This document shows positions 16,282 through 27,678 of a stretch of 38,734 nt of DNA, in pieces. This stretch comes from CAZTTG01 sp964615935 (GTDB taxonomy: Bacteria; Planctomycetota; UBA1135; GCA-002686595). Numbering within the stretch: the first letter of the stretch is position 1; every line of letters starts with the position of its first letter. The DNA lies in contig CAZTTG010000060.1 of NCBI GenBank assembly GCA_964615935.1, forward strand, positions 1 to 38,734, read 5' to 3'. The notes below the pieces were generated by a model. It was not told the DNA's origin, searched no databases, and saw only the letters and a program-made list of their open reading frames with translations. The position numbers and the translations under genes are program-made.

Positions 16282-17823
16282 TCATCTGCCCGGCTGGACT
16301 CCGGTGTCGAGATCGACGTAGCCCAGCTCGCCCATCAGGCGGCGCTGGACCGCGTTGGGGAGCGTGCTCCGGGTCGGGTGGGCCCGCATCCAGCTCTGGT
16401 GGGCCTCCGTCAGGCGACGCACGTCCGCCGGCCTCTCCTCGGCCAGGTTCACGCGCTCGTGGGGGTCGGTGGGGAGGTGGAAGAGCCGCACGCGGAGGCC
16501 GGAGGTCAGGGCCTGGCCGAGGGGGAGAATGAGCTTGAGTCCGGTCGCGGGCTCGCGCACGGTCGTTCCGTGCACGCCGTGGGAGAAGACCATCCGGCGC
16601 CACTCCGGCGGCCTGCCCGAGAGCAGGCCGACCAGGCTGCGCCCGTGCAGCGCGGAGCGCGCCGGCACGTTGGCCAGCTCGAGCAGGGTGGGGAAGAGAT
16701 CCACGTTCTCGACCGGCTCCGGGCACCGCGTCCCCGCGGGCACGCCCGCGCCCCACAGGACCAGGGGGGTGGCCAGCACCTCCTGGTACTGGATCGCCCC
16801 GTGACCCATGTAGAAGAAGTCCGCCGGAGGGCTCTCCCTCAGCTCGTCGTCCGGAACCGGCGGCAGGTGCTCCCACAGACCCTCCCCGTGATCCGCCACC
16901 AGGGCGAACACGCAGTGCTCGAGCACTCCCAGCTCCCCCAGGCGGTCGAAGAGCCGGGCCAGCTCGTCGTCGGTGTAGCGCACCTCCTGGTCGTAGAGGC
17001 CCCGGCGCTCCCTCAGCTCCTCCAGGCCCTCGCTCCAGTCGGGCTGGCCCTCCGGAGGTGGGGGACCGAAGTCCGCCAGCATCGCCGCCTGCCACTCACC
17101 CGGCTCGACGCCGGGAGCGTCCCCGCTCGGGAGGACCTCCTCGAGCTCCGGGTGCGGCCAGTAGGGGTGGTGGGGATCGAAGGAGTGCAGGTAGAGGAAG
17201 ACGGGCGCCCGCTCACCGCTCGCGGGAACCCTCAGGCGACCTTGATGGTCGCGCTCGGCTCCGAGGGCATCCAGCAGGGGCTCGTCCAGGTCGGCCACGA
17301 GCTGGGCCAGGGTGCGCGTCTTCCCGCGCTCGGCTTCGGGGGCCGGCCGGCTGTCGTAGTGATCGAAGCCACGGGAGAAGCCGGCCTCGGCATTGACCAG
17401 GAGGTTCGAGACCACGCCCAGGGTGCGGTAGCCCGCGCCCTGGAAGCTCTCCGCCAGGGTGGTGTCCTCGCCCTTGAGGTCCGCGCGGAATCCGGTCAGG
17501 TAACGGCCGGTGAACAGGGAGACCATGGAGGGCATGGTCCAGGAGAACTGGCAGGTGACGTCCTCGAAGAGCGCTCCCTCGGCCGCCAGGCGGTCGAGGA
17601 AGGGGGAGGTGGGCCGCGGGTAACCGTAGCAGGACAGGTGGTCGCTGCGCAGGGTGTCGACCACCAGCAGAACGATGTCGGGCCGGGGCTCTCGCGGCCC
17701 CTCTCCCGGGCTGCAGGCGGAGAGGGCCGCCAGGGCGAGGATCGCCAGGGCGAGGATCGCCAGGGCGATGGGGCTGGGGGCCCTCCAGAGGCCGCGCGTG
17801 TGGGAGATCATCCAGCCGATCAT
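16282..17823 (-). CDS. Sulfatase-fold lipoprotein (second copy), Thr active site
   Basis: 513 residues with a lipoprotein signal ending ALSAC (Cys37). Fold motifs: DIVLLVVDTLRSDHLSCYGY (metal Asp56), FSWTMPSMVSLFTG (93-106), VADHGEGLWEHL, and a late MGHGAIQYQEV. As in the gene at 12741, the formylglycine position is Thr (Thr96), so an ordinary sulfatase mechanism is unlikely and a phosphoesterase or phosphotransferase activity is possible. The C-terminal region has LMGELGYV, the same tail type. The two proteins are only distantly similar, so they are paralogues rather than a recent duplication. The start is either ATG 17823 or ATG 17811; an AT-rich TATGAT lies over the first one, seven bases before the second. 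The downstream MORN-repeat gene follows after 9 bases. Confidence 0.85.
   Translation of the reverse strand: MIGWMISHTRGLWRAPSPIALAILALAILALAALSACSPGEGPREPRPDIVLLVVDTLRSDHLSCYGYPRPTSPFLDRLAAEGALFEDVTCQFSWTMPSMVSLFTGRYLTGFRADLKGEDTTLAESFQGAGYRTLGVVSNLLVNAEAGFSRGFDHYDSRPAPEAERGKTRTLAQLVADLDEPLLDALGAERDHQGRLRVPASGERAPVFLYLHSFDPHHPYWPHPELEEVLPSGDAPGVEPGEWQAAMLADFGPPPPEGQPDWSEGLEELRERRGLYDQEVRYTDDELARLFDRLGELGVLEHCVFALVADHGEGLWEHLPPVPDDELRESPPADFFYMGHGAIQYQEVLATPLVLWGAGVPAGTRCPEPVENVDLFPTLLELANVPARSALHGRSLVGLLSGRPPEWRRMVFSHGVHGTTVREPATGLKLILPLGQALTSGLRVRLFHLPTDPHERVNLAEERPADVRRLTEAHQSWMRAHPTRSTLPNAVQRRLMGELGYVDLDTGVQPGR
17729..17769. repeat. 15-base tandem repeat inside a signal peptide
   Basis: The unit GCCAGGGCGAGGATC occurs twice exactly (17729-17743, 17744-17758) and continues as a partial third copy to 17769. 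On the coding strand it encodes repeated LAILA in the hydrophobic core of the lipoprotein signal peptide of the gene at 16282-17823. Such in-frame repeats can change signal-peptide length by slippage. Confidence 0.75.
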
Positions 17824-17972
17824 ATCCCCGCCGGGTGGGCCCCCGCCGGGCGTTCCGCGGCTTTCGGCCGGGCCGCGGAACCCCGCCGCGCGAGGGGTGT
17901 TCCGCTGGAGAGCGGCGCGCGATCGCGCCTCCGCGCGGCCGCCGTCCCCCCACCCCCCCCTGGAGAGTTCCC

Positions 17973-19739
17973 ATGTCCCGAACGGCCCGCGTCCCCCTGG
18001 TGGCCCTGCTCCTTCTCGCCGGGATTCCCCTGGCCGGAGCCCAGCAGGGTCCCATCCGACTGCACTTCGACCTGCACGTCGATCCGGTCCCCAACGGCGT
18101 CCCGCTCTCGACCAAGCAGAGCGTCTACCAGGAGCGGGCGGACTGGATGGGCTGGGTCCTCGACCAGACCGAGCCCCTGGGCGTCCAGATCTCGTTCCTG
18201 TCGACCGGGCTGTGGATGGAGCTCTGCGTCGACGAGGGCGTCGGCGGCAGCGGCGCCCAGCTCCTGCAGCGCATCTGGGCCAGCGGCGGACAGATCGGCG
18301 GGCACTCCCACCGGGATCACCGGCAGGGAGCCCTCGACTGGCCGGACTACACCTCGCCCGTCACCCTGGCCCAGTCCCAGGACGTCTGGCAGGACAGCCA
18401 GGACTGGGTGAACCAGGCGATCCTGACCGCCTTCGGCGGCGCGCCTCCCGAGCCCCTGGCCGACATCAACTGCGTGCGGGGCTCGCACGTGCCCGAGAGC
18501 GAGCCCGACTATCACGCCCTGATGCAGCAGTTCGGGTATGGGATCCGCCAGCCCGGCCCCGAGGAGGACTACTACGGCTGGTACGGCCACCACGTCTGGC
18601 ACCCCTTCCGCCCGTCGGATGCGAACCCCATGGGTGAGGACCTGAGCGCGCCCTTCGTCCAGCCCACCCAGGGCCCGGTGATCGGCAAGGCCGCGATCCA
18701 CCACGGCGTGTTCCAGGACATGACCGCGCCCGCGGTGAAGCGGCAGTTCCTTCAGCTCTACGTCAACTGGCGCCACCGCGACCGCAGCGGCGCCCCCGAG
18801 AGGATCTGGTGCTGGGGCTGGGCCGGCCACGCCCACGACTTCGACCCGGGATCCCCCAGCCGGGCGGACATGGTCGACGTCGTCGGCTGGCTGGACGCCC
18901 ACTTCGCGCACAAGGTGGAGCCCACCGGCTCCCAGGTCCTGCAGTGGAGCACTCACCGCGCCACCGGGGCGGCCTACTTCGCCTGGGAGGCGGCCAACCC
19001 GGGCACCTCCTCCTTCTCCTTCGACTCCTTGACGGTCAACTGGCAGGAGTACCCCTGGCTGCGGCCGGTGGCCGAGGAGATGGCCGGCTTCCGCTGGACC
19101 GCCGACCTGGGCCTGGGCGGCGGCACCAGCGCCTTCCAGCTGGAGGAGGACGGGACCGGCGTCCCCGCCGTTCTCCTGTGGCGCGACTCAGGGAGCTCGG
19201 TGGAGGATCTCTCCACCATCCTGGGCTCCCCGGTCCGCGCGGTCGGGCTGGAGACCGGCAACCTGCTGGGGACGGATCCCGCCGCAGTGGCGGTGGCCCA
19301 GGAGCCCGTGTGGGTGGTCGAGGACATCCCCTGTCCGCCGCCCGTCGGCTACTGCGTCACCTCGCCCAACTCGGTGGGTCCGGGCGCGCTCATGGCCTTC
19401 GCCGGCTCGGCCAGCCTGGGCGCCAACGACTTCGAGCTCCGGGTGGCCGGCGCCCCGCCCTTCAAGCCGGGCATCTTCTTCTTCAGCCCCAACCCGGCCA
19501 ACCACCCCTTCGGAGACGGCGTCCGCTGCGCCGGCGGCCCCGCCTTTCGCACGCCGGTGCTCCAGATCGGAGTCGATGGAACGGCCAGCCGGCAGATCGA
19601 CCTGGCCCATCCGCCGGGTCCGCCCGGCCTCTTCGTCCCCGGCTCGGTGTTGCACTGGCAGTTCTGGTACCGCGACGTGGCCGGCGGCCCGATCGGCTTC
19701 AACCTGTCCGACGGGCTGCGCAGTACCTTCTGCCCGTAG
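17973..19739 (+). CDS. Secreted polysaccharide deacetylase-like protein with planctomycete C-terminal domain
   Basis: 588 residues from the ATG at 17973, preceded by GGAG at a suitable distance. Residues 1-24 are a Sec signal ending AGAQQ. The N-terminal half has possible NodB-type metal motifs: HFDLHVDP (Asp) and GGQIGGHSHRDH (His pair), followed by conserved-looking EEDYYGWYGHHVWHPFRPS and WGWAGHAHDFDP. I infer a deacetylase-like or related metal hydrolase barrel, with moderate confidence. Residues about 485-588 form a C-terminal module, starting CVTSPNSVGPGALM and ending WYRDVAGGPIGFNLSDGLR-STFCP, that I associate with secreted proteins of Planctomycetota; its role is unknown. The same ending is seen in the broken remnant at 10801-10985. 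It is divergent from the second sulfatase-fold gene and convergent with the M14 peptidase gene. Confidence 0.75.
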   Translation: MSRTARVPLVALLLLAGIPLAGAQQGPIRLHFDLHVDPVPNGVPLSTKQSVYQERADWMGWVLDQTEPLGVQISFLSTGLWMELCVDEGVGGSGAQLLQRIWASGGQIGGHSHRDHRQGALDWPDYTSPVTLAQSQDVWQDSQDWVNQAILTAFGGAPPEPLADINCVRGSHVPESEPDYHALMQQFGYGIRQPGPEEDYYGWYGHHVWHPFRPSDANPMGEDLSAPFVQPTQGPVIGKAAIHHGVFQDMTAPAVKRQFLQLYVNWRHRDRSGAPERIWCWGWAGHAHDFDPGSPSRADMVDVVGWLDAHFAHKVEPTGSQVLQWSTHRATGAAYFAWEAANPGTSSFSFDSLTVNWQEYPWLRPVAEEMAGFRWTADLGLGGGTSAFQLEEDGTGVPAVLLWRDSGSSVEDLSTILGSPVRAVGLETGNLLGTDPAAVAVAQEPVWVVEDIPCPPPVGYCVTSPNSVGPGALMAFAGSASLGANDFELRVAGAPPFKPGIFFFSPNPANHPFGDGVRCAGGPAFRTPVLQIGVDGTASRQIDLAHPPGPPGLFVPGSVLHWQFWYRDVAGGPIGFNLSDGLRSTFCP

Positions 19740-19778
19740 CGAGAGCGAGGCGTCGCGAGCCACCTCCTCTCCTCCCTC

Positions 19779-19809
19779 GAGCGCCGGCCCCGTGGCGGGG
19801 TCGGCGCTC
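19779..19809. terminator. Bidirectional hairpin between convergent genes
   Basis: The 76-base gap between two convergent genes holds a near-perfect inverted repeat. GAGCGCCGGCCCCG (19779-19792) and CGGGGTCGGCGCTC (19796-19809) pair over 14 bases, with one G-T wobble and a three-base TGG loop. It lies after the stops of both genes (TAG ending 19739 on plus, 19816 on minus). The flanks are pyrimidine-rich rather than clean T-tracts, so termination may be only partly intrinsic. Confidence 0.65.
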
Positions 19810-19815
19810 TCTCGC

Positions 19816-22689
<2,874 letters not shown>

Positions 22690-22880
22690 GGGAGCGGACC
22701 TTCGAAGGTGGATCCGTGGCGGATCTGCGGGCCATGGTAGGCGCGGAGCTCGCTGGGGAGCATCGGGCCCGGGTGAATTCCCGGTGGCGCCCGCGGCGAG
22801 TCGCCGCCCACTGGCCGTACGGCGCTGAATCGGATAGGAAGGTCCCTCCCTTCGGACGCACGCAACCGAGGATCGACTCC

Positions 22881-25577
22881 ATGCCCAGCACCGCCACCAC
22901 CGCTCCCAGCCGCGCGCTCACCCTGCGCGACCGCCTCTCGCGCCTGAGCTTCCAGCGGGCCTGCAAGCTGCTCGGCCCCGAGGGGGAGCGCCTCATCCAG
23001 AAGGGGGGCGCCTTCGAGGTGGAACTGGACGAGCAGGTGCGGATGACGGGGAGCTCCTTCCGCCTGCGTCTGGCCGGCGCGGTCGCCACCATCCGCCACA
23101 CCCCCGCGGCGCCGGCCAAGCTGGCCTTCGAGTGCAGCGCCTGCGAGACGGCCTGCGAGCACGTGGGCGCGGCCCTCTCCCTGATCCTGGAGGAGAAGAC
23201 CGCCCTGGGCCTGGCCGCCCCGCCCGACCCCCAGGCTCCCCTCGAGACCCTGGGCGAGGAGGAGCTCGTCCGGCGCGCCCTCGAGGAGCGGCGGGAACGG
23301 GCCCGCACCGAGCGGATGGTGGCACGCTCGGCCGATCCCTCGCGGCCGTGGACCGATTACGCGGTGACCAACAAGGCCTCGGGGAAGACCTACCGTGTCG
23401 CCCTGCGGGGCCTCGAGCGCGGTGCTTCCTACTGCTCCTGCCCGGACTTCCGCACGAACACGCTGGGCACCTGCAAGCACGTCCTGAACGTCCAGGGCAA
23501 GGTGCGCCGGCGCTTCCCCGCCGCCCGGCTGAAGCGGTCCTACCGGCGGCGCCACGTGGCGGTGCACCTGCGCTACGCCGGCGAGGCCGAGCTTCGCCTG
23601 CTCTTGCCCTCCAAGCTCGAGCCGCAGCTCGAGCGCATGGTCCGGCCGCTGCGCGACCGCGCGATCGACGACGTCCCGGACCTGCTCCGGCGCATCCGCC
23701 GACTCGAACGCGCAGGCCGCGAGGTCCTGATCTACCCCGACGCCGAGGCGCACATTCAGGCGCGCCTCTTCGAGACCCACGTCGAGGAGCTGGTGGCCGC
23801 CATCCGCAGGAATCCCGTGCGCCACCCCCTGCGCAAGGGGCTGCTCCAGACCGAGCTCCTGCCCTTCCAGCTCGACGGCATCGCCTTCGCCGTCGGCGCC
23901 GGGCGCGCGATCCTGGCCGATGACATGGGGCTGGGCAAGACCATCCAGGGGATCGGCGTGGCCGAGCTCCTGGCCCGCGAGGCCGGCATCCGCCGGGTCC
24001 TGGTCGTCACCCCGGCATCGCTCAAGGCGCAGTGGCGGAGCGAGATCGAGCGCTTCAGCCGCCGCTCGGTGCGCTTGGTCCTGGGCTCCGCCGCTCAGCG
24101 CGCCGCCCAGTACGAGAGCGAGTGCTTCTTCACCGTCTGCAACTACGAGCAGGTCCTGCGCGACCTGCTGGCGATCGAGCGCGCCCCCTGGGACCTGATC
24201 GTTCTCGACGAGGGCCAGCGCATCAAGAACTTCGAGGCCCAGACCAGCCGGGTGATCAAGGGCCTGAGCTCCCGCTTCGCCCTGGTCCTGACCGGCACTC
24301 CCCTCGAGAACCGCCTGGAGGAGCTCCACTCGGTGGTCGAGTTCGTCGATGACCGCCGCCTGGGCCCGCAGTTCCGCTTCCAGCACCGCCACCGCGTCGT
24401 CGACGAGCGCGGTCGCGTCCAGGGCTATCGCAACCTGGCCGACCTGCGCGCCCGGCTGGCCCCGGTCCTGCTGCGCCGCACCCGCGACGAGGTCCTTGAC
24501 CAGCTCCCCCCGCGCAGCACCGAGATCGTCCGCATCGAGCCCACCGAGGAGCAGCTCGAGCTCCACGGCGCCTACATGCAGGTCGTGAGCTCGATCGTGC
24601 GCAAGCCCTACCTCAACGAGATGGACCTGCTGCGCTTGCGCAAGGCGCTGCTGTTCTGCCGTCTGGCGGCGGACGGCACCTTCCTGGTCGACAAGAAGAA
24701 GCCCGGGCATTCCTCCAAGCTCGGGCGGCTGGACGAGCTCCTGGAGCAGGTCTTCTCCGCCGAGCGCCGCAAGGCGGTCCTCTTCTCCGAGTGGACCGGC
24801 ATGCTGGACGCGATCGAGCCCCTGCTGCGCCGGCGCCAGCTCGGCTACGTCCGCCTCGACGGCAAGGTCCCCCAGAAGAAGCGCCAGCCCCTGGTCCGGA
24901 CCTTCCGCCGTGACCCCGCCTGCCGGCTCTTCATCACCACCGCCGCCGGCTCGACCGGCCTCAACCTGCAGACCGCCGATACGGTCATCAACGTCGACCT
25001 CCCCTGGAATCCCGCGGTCCTCGAGCAGCGCATCGGCCGCGCCCATCGCATGGGCCAGAAGCGCCCCGTCCAGGTCTTCCTGCTGGTCACCGAGGAGACC
25101 ATCGAGGAGAGCCTCCTGGGCACCCTCTCCGCCAAGCAGGACCTTTTCCTGGCAGCCCTCGATGCCGGCTCGGACGTCTCCGAGGTGGATCTGGTGTGCG
25201 GCGCCGAGGAGCTCAAGCGCCGGCTGGAGGTCCTCCTTGGCCGCGCTCCCGATGCGGCCCTCGATGAGACCGCCAAGCGGGGCGTGGACCGGGCCGGTCT
25301 CGACCGCCGCCGCGTCGCCACCGCGGGCGGCGAGCTCCTCACGGCGGCCTTCCGCTTCCTATCCGAGATGGTGCCCGAGGCCCCCGACGGGGCCGCCACC
25401 CGCGCCACGGCCGCGGCGCTGCGCGAGCGGCTGGCCGAGGGCCTCGACCGCGACGAGAACGGTCGCCCGACCCTGACGGTGACCCTCCCCGACGCCTCGG
25501 CCCTGGACGCCCTGGCGGGCTCCCTGGCCCGGATCCTGCAGAACGCTTCGCGAGATCCGAACGCTCTTCAGCGATGA
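22881..25577 (+). CDS. SNF2-family DNA-dependent ATPase with two SWIM-type zinc motifs
   Basis: 898 residues from the ATG at 22881; the longer upstream frame is not protein-like. Two CxC/CxH clusters are present: CSACETACEH (C85, C88, C92, H94) and CSCPDFRTNTLGTCKH (C185, C187, C198, H200), the second a canonical SWIM finger. The helicase core follows: DDMGLGKTIQ (Walker A, about 347-356), VVTPASLKAQW, LDEGQRIKN (Walker B, about 443-451), LTGTPLENRLEEL, LFSEWTGMLD, AGSTGLNLQ and RIGRAHRMGQ (motif VI, about 716-725). Bacterial SWIM/SNF2 proteins are thought to act on DNA-protein complexes during transcription or repair; the target here is unknown. The last ~110 residues are helical. The gene ends 9 bases from the convergent gene at 25587. 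Confidence 0.92.
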   Translation: MPSTATTAPSRALTLRDRLSRLSFQRACKLLGPEGERLIQKGGAFEVELDEQVRMTGSSFRLRLAGAVATIRHTPAAPAKLAFECSACETACEHVGAALSLILEEKTALGLAAPPDPQAPLETLGEEELVRRALEERRERARTERMVARSADPSRPWTDYAVTNKASGKTYRVALRGLERGASYCSCPDFRTNTLGTCKHVLNVQGKVRRRFPAARLKRSYRRRHVAVHLRYAGEAELRLLLPSKLEPQLERMVRPLRDRAIDDVPDLLRRIRRLERAGREVLIYPDAEAHIQARLFETHVEELVAAIRRNPVRHPLRKGLLQTELLPFQLDGIAFAVGAGRAILADDMGLGKTIQGIGVAELLAREAGIRRVLVVTPASLKAQWRSEIERFSRRSVRLVLGSAAQRAAQYESECFFTVCNYEQVLRDLLAIERAPWDLIVLDEGQRIKNFEAQTSRVIKGLSSRFALVLTGTPLENRLEELHSVVEFVDDRRLGPQFRFQHRHRVVDERGRVQGYRNLADLRARLAPVLLRRTRDEVLDQLPPRSTEIVRIEPTEEQLELHGAYMQVVSSIVRKPYLNEMDLLRLRKALLFCRLAADGTFLVDKKKPGHSSKLGRLDELLEQVFSAERRKAVLFSEWTGMLDAIEPLLRRRQLGYVRLDGKVPQKKRQPLVRTFRRDPACRLFITTAAGSTGLNLQTADTVINVDLPWNPAVLEQRIGRAHRMGQKRPVQVFLLVTEETIEESLLGTLSAKQDLFLAALDAGSDVSEVDLVCGAEELKRRLEVLLGRAPDAALDETAKRGVDRAGLDRRRVATAGGELLTAAFRFLSEMVPEAPDGAATRATAAALRERLAEGLDRDENGRPTLTVTLPDASALDALAGSLARILQNASRDPNALQR

Positions 25578-25586
25578 GACGCGCCG

Positions 25587-26867
25587 TCAGGGCTCGAGCG
25601 GGTCGTAGCCCAGCTCGGCCATGACGAACCAGCACGTGGCGGCGAGGTCGGGCGCGTCGGGATAGCTCCAGCCGAAGCCGGTGGACACGCCGTCGTGGCA
25701 GGCGGCCCGGAGCGCGCCCGGGGGCTGCGTCGGGGTCGTGGCCTGGACGCGCCGGAGCTCGGCCAGCACCGCCCGGTAGCCGGGCAGATTCCCGGCGCGC
25801 CGGTAGGCCAGCGCCACGACGGCCGTGCCCTCGAACCAAACGCCGTCCCGATCGGCGTTGAAGTCGAAGCCCGTGAACCCGTGGTGCGACAGCCCGAGCG
25901 ACTGCTCGATCCACGGCAGCGTCTGGCTGCCCCAGCCGAGGAGGATCGGGTAGGCGTTCGCATCCAGCGCCTGCTGCGTCGGGTTCGTGTTGACGCCGCC
26001 GCCGGGGAGCGAGCCGACCCAGTAGTGCCCGGCCGTCGAATCGTAGAGCGAGGGGTGCTGGGCGTAGGCCGTCGCGTGCGCCGCGTTCGCGCTCCAGCGC
26101 GCCTGCTGGGCCGGATCGGGATCGACCGCCGTCAGGAGCCCGAAGGCGGCGATCAGGTCCAGGTTCATCTCCATCGACTTGCCGAGGTCGTGGGAGTAGA
26201 ACGGCGACCCGGCGCCCCAGTCGGTCACGTAGCCGATGGTGTAGCCGCCCGGGCCGCCCGAGCTCCGGTAGGTCTGTTCGACGAAGCCGGCAACCCACCG
26301 CGCCGCGTCGAGGTAGGCCGCGACCGAGGTCCGCTGGTACAGGCGGGTGAGCGCCAGCATGGCCCAGGCCTGGTTCCCGGCCTGGGCGCCGCGCTCGAAC
26401 ATGGACGGCCCGCCGGGCGGCGGCGCCGTCAGGTCGGTCGCGTAGTAGGCGCCGCGCAGCCGCCCGTCCGGCGCGGGGACCCAGATGTCCTTGTTCGCGC
26501 CCGGGTCGATCGACTGCACGTAGATCATCCCGTCGCCGAGGACGCGGGCGCGCGCCACGTCGCCGGCCCGGCCGCGCGCGAGCAGGGCGTGGATGGCGAG
26601 CGAGCTGGCATAGACGTCGGCGCGGTACTGGAGCCCGCTGGTCGTGGACTCGAAGGTCTCGATCAGCCGCGGCGTCGACCCCGCCTGGTAGGTGTCCATG
26701 CGCGCGGCGATCCAATCGAAGGCGAGCTCGACCGGGTGCGCTCCGGCGCCGGCGGGGGGGACCGGGGGGTGGGACGTGCTCTGGGACGGGAGCACCCCGG
26801 CCAGGACGGCCGCTCCCAGGCCCGCGGCCAGGCCGCGGGCCCCTCTCCTCCTCGCGTCGCGCCTCAT
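25587..26867 (-). CDS. Secreted alpha/alpha-barrel-like protein of unknown function
   Basis: 426 residues. An Arg-rich start and hydrophobic GLAAGLGAAVLAGVLPSQS form a signal peptide (not a clear twin-arginine motif). The mature part repeats helical hairpins with aromatic and Gly-rich turns (YASSLAIHALLARG, AGNQAWAMLALTRLYQRT, EMNLDLIAAFGLL, VWFEGTAVVALAYRRAGNLP), the look of an (alpha/alpha)6 toroid as in many glycoside hydrolases and polysaccharide lyases. I cannot assign a family or confirm catalytic residues. GGGGAGGAGC precedes the ATG, a strong ribosome-binding site. It lies 36 bases after the coiled-coil gene and is probably co-transcribed with it. Confidence 0.75.
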   Translation of the reverse strand: MRRDARRRGARGLAAGLGAAVLAGVLPSQSTSHPPVPPAGAGAHPVELAFDWIAARMDTYQAGSTPRLIETFESTTSGLQYRADVYASSLAIHALLARGRAGDVARARVLGDGMIYVQSIDPGANKDIWVPAPDGRLRGAYYATDLTAPPPGGPSMFERGAQAGNQAWAMLALTRLYQRTSVAAYLDAARWVAGFVEQTYRSSGGPGGYTIGYVTDWGAGSPFYSHDLGKSMEMNLDLIAAFGLLTAVDPDPAQQARWSANAAHATAYAQHPSLYDSTAGHYWVGSLPGGGVNTNPTQQALDANAYPILLGWGSQTLPWIEQSLGLSHHGFTGFDFNADRDGVWFEGTAVVALAYRRAGNLPGYRAVLAELRRVQATTPTQPPGALRAACHDGVSTGFGWSYPDAPDLAATCWFVMAELGYDPLEP

Positions 26868-26903
26868 CCCCGTGCTCCTCCCCGGTGGCCCTGCCTCCGG
26901 CTC

Positions 26904-27521
26904 TCACCCGCCTTCGCGGGACTCGCGTTCGATCTCCAGCTCCATGCGCGCGTGTTCGAGCTCCATCTCCATGCGCTGACGCTCGAGCTCCAGCTCCATG
27001 CGCTCGCGCTCGATCTCCATCTCCATGCGCGCCCGCTCGATCTGCATCTCCATGCGAGCCTGCTCGAGCTCGATCCGGGCCTGGGCCAGCTCGACCCGGG
27101 CCTCCACGGTGCGCCGCTCGACCTCGAGCTCCATCTTCGCGCGCTGGAGCTCGGTGCGCTGCTCCTGGAGCTCGCGCTCTGCGTGGCGGCGGTGTTCATC
27201 GAGCTCGCGGCGCTGCTCGGCGAGTTCGTGGTGGGCGCGCTCCAGCTCCTCGTGCCTGGCGCGGAGCTCGTGGCGCTCGCGCTCCAGCTCCTCGTGCTGG
27301 TGGGCCAGCTCGCGCCGGGCCTGCTCCAGCTCCTCGTGCTCTCGGGCGAGGCGCTGCCGCGCTTCGGCGCCGCGGTCCTCGACCTCCTGCGTCCGGCGCT
27401 GCTCCATGGCTCGTTCCCGGCGCCAGTCGGGATCCTGCTCGCGGGGGTGCTCCTGAGCGGGGAGGAGGGCGAAGCCCGCGAGCGCGGCCGCGGTCGCGAG
27501 GGAGGAAAGGAAGGGGGTCAT
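26904..27521 (-). CDS. Exported, highly repetitive coiled-coil protein
   Basis: 205 residues. A signal peptide (SSLATAAALAGFALLPAQ) is followed by ~180 residues composed almost wholly of E, R, L, M, A and H. Two repeat types are evident. Residues 62-103 contain three 14-residue (double-heptad) units starting HEELE (HEELEQARRELAHQ, HEELERERHELRAR, HEELERAHHELAEQ). Residues 155-199 contain five 9-residue units: ARMEMQIER, ARMEMEIER, ERMELELER, QRMEMELEH and ARMELEIER. The first type fits a canonical coiled coil; a 9-residue period does not and may form a charged single helix. GGAAG precedes the ATG. No enzyme signature is present; a structural or spacer role outside the cytoplasm is inferred. 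Confidence 0.75.
   Translation of the reverse strand: MTPFLSSLATAAALAGFALLPAQEHPREQDPDWRRERAMEQRRTQEVEDRGAEARQRLAREHEELEQARRELAHQHEELERERHELRARHEELERAHHELAEQRRELDEHRRHAERELQEQRTELQRAKMELEVERRTVEARVELAQARIELEQARMEMQIERARMEMEIERERMELELERQRMEMELEHARMELEIERESREGG
26925..27059 (-). repeat. Five tandem 27-base units (9-residue protein repeat)
   Basis: In-frame array in the C-terminal part of the coiled-coil gene encoding five consecutive nonapeptides of pattern x-R-M-E-[ML]-x-[IL]-E-[RH]. The copies differ at several bases, so the array is old or under selection rather than a fresh expansion. Confidence 0.75.
27213..27338 (-). repeat. Three tandem 42-base units (14-residue protein repeat)
   Basis: In-frame array in the middle of the same coiled-coil gene, three units each beginning HEELE, matching two heptads apiece. 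It is distinct in period from the 27-base array further downstream. Confidence 0.7.
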
Positions 27522-27678
27522 GGCTTCTTCCGGAGGTTGCGGGGGACACGGGGAGGGCGGGGTCGACTGCGCGCGCAGGCGAGGGGCCGCCAGGCTGTGC
27601 TACCACGGAACCCGGATATCGGCAATCCCCGCCGGGGGCCGCACCCCGCGGCCCGGTCGGGACCCGTCGCCGGGACGC

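Noticed and set aside
26925..27338. CRISPR-like or other non-coding repeat array
   Set aside because: Repeats are in frame within a coding gene, without spacers, and encode a helical protein pattern.
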